Below, one piece after another: positions 15,924 to 23,059 of a stretch of DNA of 28,119 nucleotides. Numbering within the stretch: the stretch's first letter is position 1; the number at the start of each line of letters is the position of its first letter. The stretch covers positions 1-28,119 of the forward strand of contig JBFKPQ010000014.1 of assembly GCA_041628225.1 (NCBI GenBank), read 5' to 3'. A program made the translations under genes and the position numbers. This DNA comes from JBFKPQ01 sp041628225. Lineage in GTDB: Bacteria > Actinomycetota > Acidimicrobiia > Spongiisociales > JAENVV01. Under the pieces are notes generated by a model. It was not told the DNA's origin. It did not search any database and worked only from the letters and a program-made list of their open reading frames with translations.

Positions 15924-17459
15924 TCAGGGCAGTGCGCAGAAAGCGGTGACGGGCGAGCCGGCTCCCGAGTCGTTGTCCCACAGTCCGGGTTCGGCGATGA
16001 ACCGGTCGGCCAGCGCCGGATCGAATTCGAAGGCGCCTTCGATGAAGTTGTCGTCGGGCGGACGGAAGTGGATCTCGAGCCGGTTGTTCGAGAGATCTCG
16101 TTCGCCGTACACGGCGCCGTACACCGTCGTCTGGTTGACCGAGGCGAAGTCGCCATTCGAGAAGATGAGATGGTGGACCTCTTCAGGAATCGACTGGAAG
16201 CTCTGCCCGAGCTCGAGCAGACCGCCAGTGTCAACCGTGATGATCACGACGGTCGCCGGACCGCCGGCCGGCACTGAACCAGCCTTGGGGGTACCGCGGA
16301 CCTGGATGTTGCCGGCTGGTGCCGCGCCTTTCCGGACGACGAGCATGAAATGGTCGGTGTAGGTCGCCTGGTGGAAGCTCACGACACCTCCGCCGTTGTC
16401 GATCACGTGGATGCCCTTCAAGTCGTTCTGGTTGGCATCGATGTAGATCTGCATCGCGGCGGCGTTGGCGTGATGTGTCACCGTGAATCCGGCCGCCACG
16501 TACGCAGGCTCGTTGAAGGTGAACTTCGGCAACGTGATCTGTGGCAGATCTTCGAGATCGGTGACGTTGTCGTTGATGAGTCCGACGTTGGTGAACGTCG
16601 ACGCCGGGTTGCGGGCAGCGGCCGACTTCAGCTCGCCATCGATGTACGCCTTCTTGAAGCTGTTCTGCGGAAGGGGCATGACGCCGAGGTTCTGCCAGTT
16701 GCGCGTGACGACGTCCGCGAGGAAGGTGCTCCCGTTCTGGTCGATGACCCGACCCTGCGTCTCGACATCGCCGCGGATCTCGACGTTCGTACCATTCGGA
16801 ATCAGGAGGTCGCCATAAACCCGCACCGACCCGTCCCCTGCGTACGGCAGGTCGTTGCGGTAGACACGGGTGAAGTTGCCGAGCGTAAGGTCGTTTCCGG
16901 AGTACACGGTTCCGTAGATCTCTTTGCGGTTCGAGCCGACGATCCCGCCGGATGCTGCGAAGAGCGCGTCCTTGAATCCACCGAGGGGAATGAGGGTGAC
17001 ATCAAGCTTGATGTGCCGCTCACCGGACTGACGGGCGGTATGGGTCGGTGCCCATCCCCAGGCGTCGATCTGGTAGCGGAGGTCACCGAGAGCTTCGACG
17101 GTGACCCAGTACTCACCATGGACCTCTGTGAAGCTCAGATCGGTCGACCGCAGTTCGCGCAAGGTGCAGACCTCGCTCCCCGGCGGTCCGGTGGTTCCGA
17201 AGTCGTTGCGCCCGAGAGTGTCCGTGTCCTTGCGGAAGCCGTCGGTGTCGAAGGCCAGCATCGCAGTTGCCTCACGAATTCCGGCCTCCGCCGCGTGGAG
17301 CGCCTGCGTGCGGTGACGGTCGGCGACGACCTCGTCGAGTTCGTGGACAGCCAGCGCGTACCAGGTCGCGCCCAGCGAAAACACGATGAATGCCACGGAC
17401 AACGCAGTGACGATGCCAACGCCATCTTCTCGGTTCAGCAGGTGTCGTATACGTCGCAT
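15924..17459 (-). CDS. PilX-like large prepilin / pilus-associated protein
   Basis: This 511-residue protein begins MRRIRHLLNREDG, followed by VGIVTALSVAFIVFSLGATWYAL, a prepilin-like leader and hydrophobic helix. Mature position 5 is Thr, not Glu, as in PilX/GspK-type components that need not polymerise in the fibre. AAEAGIREA (57-65) after the helix is typical of PilX-like proteins. The middle (about 165-245) alternates short hydrophobic strands with turns (YGTVYSGNDLTLGN, VYGDLLIPNGTNVEIRGDV), and VYGAVYGERDL recurs near 455. This suggests a beta-solenoid or polymer-forming-like fold. Start: ATG with AAGGA 7 nt upstream, 13 bp after the PilW-like stop. It is the last gene of the three-gene prepilin block. 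The family assignment beyond the N-terminus is tentative. Confidence 0.8.
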   Translation of the reverse strand: MRRIRHLLNREDGVGIVTALSVAFIVFSLGATWYALAVHELDEVVADRHRTQALHAAEAGIREATAMLAFDTDGFRKDTDTLGRNDFGTTGPPGSEVCTLRELRSTDLSFTEVHGEYWVTVEALGDLRYQIDAWGWAPTHTARQSGERHIKLDVTLIPLGGFKDALFAASGGIVGSNRKEIYGTVYSGNDLTLGNFTRVYRNDLPYAGDGSVRVYGDLLIPNGTNVEIRGDVETQGRVIDQNGSTFLADVVTRNWQNLGVMPLPQNSFKKAYIDGELKSAAARNPASTFTNVGLINDNVTDLEDLPQITLPKFTFNEPAYVAAGFTVTHHANAAAMQIYIDANQNDLKGIHVIDNGGGVVSFHQATYTDHFMLVVRKGAAPAGNIQVRGTPKAGSVPAGGPATVVIITVDTGGLLELGQSFQSIPEEVHHLIFSNGDFASVNQTTVYGAVYGERDLSNNRLEIHFRPPDDNFIEGAFEFDPALADRFIAEPGLWDNDSGAGSPVTAFCALP

Positions 17460-17472
17460 GATCGATTCCTTG

Positions 17473-18120
17473 TCAGCACGAGGCCGCGTTGGGCGTCCAG
17501 ACGTTTCGTCCGGCGATTTCGGTGGTTTCCAATCGAGGGGTGATGTGGTCGCGCGTTCCGGCTTCGGCCCAGATCGCTACGCTCATGACACGTCCGAAGC
17601 TCGGCGACGCCTCGACGGTTCCACCCGAGCCGAGCTCCGTGGCGCCCTGGCTCTCGAAGAGAGGCTGCGGCACACCAAGATCGGCTGCGACCTGCAGGTT
17701 GACGACCGAACCCACCACGCGCCGGTAGGTGACGCCTCCGTCGGAAGACTTCATGAGATCGGTGAAGGCCCCGTCGCCGTCGAGATCCTGCAGTTCGTAG
17801 ACGTATTCCGTCTCCACCGTCGCCATACCCGTGCCGCGCCGGGTGACGAAATGGAGTCGATCGCTGGTGCCGCCCGGGGTGGGTTCGCAGATCGTCTCCG
17901 CCGAGCGCAGCTCGTTGTCGATGGCGGCCAGCGCGAGACGAAGGTCGTCGTTGGCCGAGGCCGAACCTTCGAGATCCCGCGTCGCATCCAGGGATGAGGC
18001 CAAGACCTGCGAGAAGATGATGCCGATGGTCGTCATCAGGAAGATGACGACGAGCAGCTCCGTGAGGCTGACGCCTCGGTCATCGGAGAGTCGGTGGAAG
18101 ATGCGTCGCACAGCCATCAC
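17473..18120 (-). CDS. PilW-like minor prepilin
   Basis: This is a 215-residue prepilin. The leader MMAVRRIFHRLSDDRG is cut before VSLTELLVVIFLMTTIGIIF; mature Glu5 is present (Glu21). The helix continues into SSLDATRDLEGSASANDDLRLALAAIDNELRSAE, typical of PilW/GspJ-type minor pilins. The globular domain has a calcium-loop-like DLDGDGAFTD (112-121) and two cysteines, Cys78 and the C-terminal residue Cys215, which could form a disulfide. The GTG start overlaps the PilV-like stop as GTGA; an ATG one codon further in is an equal candidate. It probably belongs to the priming or tip complex of the pilus. Confidence 0.85.
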   Translation of the reverse strand: MMAVRRIFHRLSDDRGVSLTELLVVIFLMTTIGIIFSQVLASSLDATRDLEGSASANDDLRLALAAIDNELRSAETICEPTPGGTSDRLHFVTRRGTGMATVETEYVYELQDLDGDGAFTDLMKSSDGGVTYRRVVGSVVNLQVAADLGVPQPLFESQGATELGSGGTVEASPSFGRVMSVAIWAEAGTRDHITPRLETTEIAGRNVWTPNAASC

Positions 18121-20243
18121 CCCGCGTTCGGATCTTCGTATACGGTTGCGACCGCCAGCGAGTCGGTCTCGAAGTAGAGGACCATGTCGAACAACGTCAG
18201 CTCTCCTGGAGGGAAGACGGTCCAGCTCGGGACGAGCGGTCCCGTCACGGGGATGTCGTCGGCGGTTCCGATCACGCCGTCAGGGCCGGCTTCAGTCCAG
18301 GTGTACGTGGTGTTTCCGTCCCGCCAGTACACGTCGGTGACCTTGTAGTCGATCTCCCCGCTCACGATCGGGCCGTAGGTCTGGATGAGCGAACGGCTGA
18401 CGTTGCCGAGAGCGTCGGTTTCGACGGTCGAGCACCATGGCCGGATGAGCAACTCGCCCGAGAGCTGGTAGTCCAGCCACGGGTTGCCAAGCTTGCGAAT
18501 CTGCTCCAACATCACACCGCCGCCGAACAAGGGGACGGTCGTGACGGTCTCCGCGGCGCTGCAGGCGCCGCCGAGGGTCGAGTAGTCGACCCGATGGATC
18601 TCGACGTAGTCGCCGGCCGTCCCCACTGAGGGATCCCATTGGTAGATGATGAGGTCCGTAGGCGTCGACAGGGTCGGTGCCGGGACGACTCCCTGGCCCG
18701 AGATAACGTCGGCGACCGTGATCGACGGCGTGACGACCTTCACCCAACCCTCGAAGCGGGCGTTCTTGCCCTTGGAGTTGCCCGAGTAGGCGTCGTCGTC
18801 GAGGAGCCTGATCTCGTCGGCTGCCACCACGATCTCACCCTCGATGGTGCGTTCGCCGATGGCCGAATTGTTGCGATCGATGAATCCGCTCACGTCGAAC
18901 ACAGCCGAGTCATCGCCGCGCTCGTAGAACATGAACTCGTACTCGTTCAACTCGAGTGCCGCGCCGAGCGTGGTGTACACGAAGTGGCTCTCGCCGACAC
19001 CGCTCTGGTACTCGCGCACCCCGACACTGATCTTGTCGGGGGTACCGTCGCTCGCGGTGTCGAACGACACGTACGGGAGCTCGTCTTCGCTGGGCAGGCC
19101 GTTGAGCAGCTGTGTCCACAATTCGAGGTCCAGAATGGAGCCGTCGATGTTGGACTTGTCGAGCGGGTCGGTCGACACGTTCGCCAGACTGGCCGTATCC
19201 GCGAGCTCGGCCACGACAAGGTCTTGCGGATACGGCTGCGTGTAGTGGTACCCCTCGACGGGAGTGTTGAAGATCAGGCCGCGGTTCAACGGAGGCAACG
19301 AAGAGGCATCATCGTCGGAGAAGAGGAAATCGGCGTAGGGATCCGGCACGGGCACCGGCACGCCGTTCCACGCCAGCGCGCCGAGGTTGGTGCCCTGATA
19401 CTGCGTGGCGGTGCCCGACACGAAGTCGCTGACGCCTTCGAGATTGACCGTCGGGAACAGCACCAGGCCGTTCAGGGTCTCGCGTTGGTTCGCCTGGTTG
19501 AGAACGTCCATGAGTGGCCATTCGGGATTGCCGTCGCCGTCTGCATCGGGGAGCGGCTCGAAATCCCACCATTGGGTGCCGTACAGCGCCGATCCGTCGG
19601 CGAGGGACGGGTCGCGGTGCCGGAACTCGAGCTTGCCGGCGTCGTAGTGCACGGTGCCACTGATGAGCGGTTGCGACGGTTCGCGGTATTCGGACACCAA
19701 CGTATCGACGCGCACCTCTCGGCGGAATCCATTGGGCGGCACCCACTGCACGACGGCGATGAGGCGCCGAGCCGTCTCTTCCATCGTCACCGGATTGACG
19801 ATGGACGTGACAAACAGATACCGGTCGTAGTCGGTCCCGTCACGGTTTTCGAGCGAGTGGAAGTCGATGAACGGTGCAAACGTGTCGGCGTTCGAGAAGA
19901 CCATGGTCTCGCCCTCGAACGTGAAGCTGCCCAAGCCGTCGGGCGCCAGATCCGCGAACACGGTGCCGGCGTAGCACCCGACCTGTTCGGTGACGCAGTC
20001 GTTGCCGTTCTTGGAGGTGGCGAGACCCATGTGCTGCCATTCGAGGGCCTGAGCTCGTTCCACGAGCTGCGACGCCAAGCGCACCGCGGTGGCCTGGCGA
20101 CGCGTCTCGACGAGCACACGGGTGCTCGAGTCGAATGTCCTCAACAGCACGACGAGGAGGCCGAAGATGATCACGAGTGCGACGATTGCCTCGATCAGTG
20201 TGAAGCCATCCTCAGAATGGCGCGGATTCCGGAAGCCGCTCAT
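18117..20243 (-). CDS. Very large PilV-like prepilin (possible pilus tip adhesin)
   Basis: This 708-residue protein starts with a class III prepilin signature: MSGFRNPRHSEDG, then FTLIEAIVALVIIFGLLVVLL, with mature Glu5 present. The amphipathic N-terminal helix (to about 75) resembles PilV/GspI, but the remainder is four to five times longer than a normal minor pilin. It contains CVTEQVGC (Cys83, Cys90), an EF-hand-like loop DADGDGNPEW (233-242), many aromatic strand-like segments, a second cysteine pair (Cys561, Cys604) and DGVIGTADD near 655. No sortase motif or second membrane segment is seen. A tip adhesin or oversized minor pilin is plausible. The ATG has no ribosome site and lies 7 nt from a sigma-28-like -10 element, suggesting a leaderless mRNA. 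First gene of the prepilin block. Confidence 0.85.
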   Translation of the reverse strand: MSGFRNPRHSEDGFTLIEAIVALVIIFGLLVVLLRTFDSSTRVLVETRRQATAVRLASQLVERAQALEWQHMGLATSKNGNDCVTEQVGCYAGTVFADLAPDGLGSFTFEGETMVFSNADTFAPFIDFHSLENRDGTDYDRYLFVTSIVNPVTMEETARRLIAVVQWVPPNGFRREVRVDTLVSEYREPSQPLISGTVHYDAGKLEFRHRDPSLADGSALYGTQWWDFEPLPDADGDGNPEWPLMDVLNQANQRETLNGLVLFPTVNLEGVSDFVSGTATQYQGTNLGALAWNGVPVPVPDPYADFLFSDDDASSLPPLNRGLIFNTPVEGYHYTQPYPQDLVVAELADTASLANVSTDPLDKSNIDGSILDLELWTQLLNGLPSEDELPYVSFDTASDGTPDKISVGVREYQSGVGESHFVYTTLGAALELNEYEFMFYERGDDSAVFDVSGFIDRNNSAIGERTIEGEIVVAADEIRLLDDDAYSGNSKGKNARFEGWVKVVTPSITVADVISGQGVVPAPTLSTPTDLIIYQWDPSVGTAGDYVEIHRVDYSTLGGACSAAETVTTVPLFGGGVMLEQIRKLGNPWLDYQLSGELLIRPWCSTVETDALGNVSRSLIQTYGPIVSGEIDYKVTDVYWRDGNTTYTWTEAGPDGVIGTADDIPVTGPLVPSWTVFPPGELTLFDMVLYFETDSLAVATVYEDPNAG

Positions 20244-20250
20244 GGAGATT

Positions 20251-20280
20251 CTATCGGCACGTGGGTGCGGTGTCCTTGAC
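20251..20280 (-). promoter_or_regulatory. Sigma-28-like promoter for the minor prepilin operon (leaderless)
   Basis: On the minus strand GTCAAG (20275-20280), a 16-nt spacer and GCCGATAG (20251-20258) lie in the 87-bp gap after rel. Only AATCTCC separates the -10 from the ATG at 20243, so initiation would fall at or within a base or two of the start codon. Confidence 0.55.
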
Positions 20281-20330
20281 GTCTTTCGAGCATCGCCACC
20301 GACCCATTCTGCCCCGCATCGACTGACTAG

Positions 20331-22517
20331 TTAGTCATCGCCGTGCGGGACGATGCGAAAGGCGTCGTAGACGCCGTCGACCGACCGGAGCGCCACCTGT
20401 ACCTTGGCAAGCTGTGTCGGGTCGGCCAGTTCCACTTCATACCGAAGAATCGCCACCCGGTCACGTCCGGTGGCCGAAGACGAGGCCACGATATTCCCGC
20501 CTACGTCGGTGATCTGCGCCGTGACATCCCGCAGCAGACCGGGCCGGTCGAGCGCTTCGACCTGCATCCACACTGCGAAACTGCCGACCCGATCAGGTGA
20601 CCAGGAGACGTCGATCATCCGGTCGAGCTGGGTCGTGAGCGATGCCAGATTCGTGCAATCGGCCCGATGCACCGAAACCCCTCGTCCCACGGTGACGAAC
20701 CCGACGATGGCGTCGCCCGGAACCGGAGCGCAGCATTTTGCGACCCGTACCCAGACGTCGTCGAGGCCCTCGACGATGATGCCCGTCCCAGCCGACCGTA
20801 ACGAACGCGGACGTGGCGGCGACAACAGATCATCGGAGTCCTCGGCGAGGTCCACACCTGCCCGTTTGGCCAGGCGGCGAGCCACGGACGCGGCACTGAC
20901 GGTCCCCTCGCCCACCGACACGTACAACGACTCGAGTGATTTGTGGCTGACCTCGTCGGCAACCTCGAGCAGGAGACGATCTCGTTCGGCCGCTCCCAGC
21001 CCCAACCCTTCCTTCCGCAGCGCCGCGTACACCGCATCCTTCCCGTCGGCGTACGCCGCCTCGCGGCGTTCCTTCGAGAACCACTGGCGGATCTTCGCCT
21101 TGGCCTTCGAGGTGCGGACCGAAGCCAGCCAATCGCGGCTCGGACCGGCGTTGGGAGCCTTGGAGGTCTGGATCTCGACGATGTCACCCGACTCCAGTTC
21201 GGTCGCCAGGTTGACGAGGCGCCCGTTCACCTTGGCGCCGGCGCACCGATGTCCGACCTCGGTGTGGACCGCGTAGGCGAAATCGACCGGGGTGGCGCCG
21301 CGCGGCAATGTGATGACGTCGCCGGCAGGCGTGACCGCGAACACCTCGTCTTGATAGAGGTCGAGCTTGAGGTGGGCGAGGAATTCCTCCGGATCGGCGT
21401 AGTCCTCCTGGAGACGGCGCAGGTCGGCCATCCACGGCAGCGATTCGGAGCCCAGCCGCTCTTTGTAACGCCAATGGGCGGCGATGCCGTATTCGGCGCG
21501 CTCGTGCATCTCGCGCGTGCGGATCTGCACTTCGAGCGGCTTGCCGTCCGGGCCGATCACCGTCGTGTGGATGCTCTGATACAGGTTGAACTTCGGCATG
21601 GCGATGTAGTCCTTGAACCGGCCGTGCACCGGTGGCCACAAGGTGTGGATGAGGCCAAGGGCCCCGTAGCAGTCCCGGAGGTCCTCGACGAGAATGCGAA
21701 TGCCGATGAGATCGTGGATGTCTTCGAACTGCTGACCCGTGTCGATCATCTTCTTGTAGATCGAGTAGTGGTGCTTCGGCCGGCCCGTCACGTCGCACGA
21801 GATGCCGGCGTCGGTGAGCATGCCGCGCACCTCGCCGATCGCCTTGTCGATGATGGCTTCGCGCTGGGGCGACCGCTCCTCGATGAGGTCCTCGATCTCG
21901 GCGTACCGCTTCGGGTAGAGCACCTCAAAACAGCGGTTCTCGAGCTCGTGCTTGATCTCCTGGACACCCAGCCGGTGCGCCAGCGGGGCATACACGTCGA
22001 GCGTCTCCTGCGCGACGCGGCGTTGCTTCTCGGGAGGCAGCGGACCGATCGTCCGGATGTTGTGGAGGCGGTCGACCAGTTTGATGAGCAGGACCCGGAC
22101 GTCCTGGGCCATCGCCACGACCATCTTGCGGATGGTGGCCGCCTGAGCCGCCTCGCGAGTATCGAACTTGATGCGATCGAGCTTCGTGACGCCGTCGATG
22201 AGACTGGCGACCACCGCCCCGAACTCGTCTTCGACGTCCGACAGCGTGAGATCGGTGTCCTCCACGGTGTCGTGGAGCAACGCCGCCACGATGGTGTCGC
22301 GGTCCATGCCGTACGAGGCCAGGATCTCGGCGACGGCCAGCGGGTGCGTGATGTACGCCTCGCCGGACCGACGCTTCTGATCGCCATGCGCGGCCCGTGC
22401 CACCTCGTAGGAGCGATAGATCGGCGCGTCGGACACCGAGGGATGAACGCTCCTGAACACCCGCAACAGCTCGCCAACCTCGTTGACGAGCGGACGCCCG
22501 GTGGGCTCAGTCGTCAT
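20331..22517 (-). CDS. rel: Bifunctional (p)ppGpp synthetase/hydrolase (Rel, long RSH)
   Basis: This 728-residue stringent-response enzyme makes and degrades (p)ppGpp. The hydrolase domain has an intact HD motif in LLHDTVED (His82-Asp83) and KLVDRLHNIRT. The synthetase has RFKDYIAMPKFNLYQSIHTTV (300-320) with the RxKD form typical of bifunctional Rel, plus GRPKHHYSIYKKM and VQIRTREMHERAEYGIAAHW. Next come the TGS domain (about 388-450), a helical region, the conserved CC motif KCCAPVPGD (594-602) and a C-terminal ACT domain (650-728). Both active sites look functional. The ATG overlaps the apt stop by 11 bp, the usual actinobacterial apt-rel arrangement. It ends in TAA ahead of the prepilin promoter. 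Confidence 0.97.
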   Translation of the reverse strand: MTTEPTGRPLVNEVGELLRVFRSVHPSVSDAPIYRSYEVARAAHGDQKRRSGEAYITHPLAVAEILASYGMDRDTIVAALLHDTVEDTDLTLSDVEDEFGAVVASLIDGVTKLDRIKFDTREAAQAATIRKMVVAMAQDVRVLLIKLVDRLHNIRTIGPLPPEKQRRVAQETLDVYAPLAHRLGVQEIKHELENRCFEVLYPKRYAEIEDLIEERSPQREAIIDKAIGEVRGMLTDAGISCDVTGRPKHHYSIYKKMIDTGQQFEDIHDLIGIRILVEDLRDCYGALGLIHTLWPPVHGRFKDYIAMPKFNLYQSIHTTVIGPDGKPLEVQIRTREMHERAEYGIAAHWRYKERLGSESLPWMADLRRLQEDYADPEEFLAHLKLDLYQDEVFAVTPAGDVITLPRGATPVDFAYAVHTEVGHRCAGAKVNGRLVNLATELESGDIVEIQTSKAPNAGPSRDWLASVRTSKAKAKIRQWFSKERREAAYADGKDAVYAALRKEGLGLGAAERDRLLLEVADEVSHKSLESLYVSVGEGTVSAASVARRLAKRAGVDLAEDSDDLLSPPRPRSLRSAGTGIIVEGLDDVWVRVAKCCAPVPGDAIVGFVTVGRGVSVHRADCTNLASLTTQLDRMIDVSWSPDRVGSFAVWMQVEALDRPGLLRDVTAQITDVGGNIVASSSATGRDRVAILRYEVELADPTQLAKVQVALRSVDGVYDAFRIVPHGDD

Positions 22518-23031
22518 AGCTGATCAGGGCGTGCAGCGGCACGCCGTCCAGGCGGCTGCGCCCGTTCAAGAACCCGAGTTCCACATAGACCGCGACGGCC
22601 ACCACATCGGCGCCCAGCTCGCTCAGCAGCGTGACAGCCGCCTCTGCGGTACCGCCGGTTGCGATCACATCGTCGACGAGGAGGACACGATCTCCCGGCT
22701 GCACGGCGTCGGCGTGCAGCTCGAGCGCATCGGTCCCGTACTCCAGGTCATACTCGGCCCGTCGCGTCTCGTACGGAAGCTTGCCGGGCTTTCGAATCGG
22801 AATGAAGCCGGCACCCAGACGACCCGCCACGGGTGTAGCGAGAATGAACCCACGGGCTTCGATCCCGGCGACGAGCGAAATGCCCGCATCTCGGTAGGGC
22901 GCAGCCAGATCGTCGACGACCGCCCCAAACGCCTCGGCGTCGGCCAGCACCGGCGTGATGTCCTTGAAGAGGATGCCGGGTTTCGGGAAGTCGGGGATGT
23001 CGCGTATCAGGGACGCGGTGCGGTGCTCCAC
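22507..23031 (-). CDS. apt: Adenine phosphoribosyltransferase
   Basis: This 174-residue enzyme salvages adenine with PRPP to make AMP. The N-terminus LIRDIPDFPKPGILFKDITP is a family hallmark, and the PRPP-binding loop is VLLVDDVIATGGT (116-128). GIEARGFI and IPIRKPGKLPYET supply the remaining active-site elements. Length is typical. The start is GTG with only a weak ribosome site, 28 bp after the secF stop. Adjacent secD-secF and rel are the standard neighbours. Confidence 0.96.
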   Translation of the reverse strand: MEHRTASLIRDIPDFPKPGILFKDITPVLADAEAFGAVVDDLAAPYRDAGISLVAGIEARGFILATPVAGRLGAGFIPIRKPGKLPYETRRAEYDLEYGTDALELHADAVQPGDRVLLVDDVIATGGTAEAAVTLLSELGADVVAVAVYVELGFLNGRSRLDGVPLHALISYDD

Positions 23032-23059
23032 CGTTCCAGTGTACTGCGCAACCGGGCTG

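Noticed and set aside
18639..20279. Plus-strand open frame (546 codons) opposite the large prepilin gene
   Set aside because: Considered because the prepilin is unusual. The antisense product is His/Arg/Val-rich without motifs, while the minus-strand product has a perfect prepilin signature, a promoter and an operon context.
20318..20336. TGACTAACTAGTCA near-palindrome at the end of rel as an operator or attachment site
   Set aside because: It is imperfect, includes the stop codon, and simply provides stops in several frames; no mobile-element gene is nearby.
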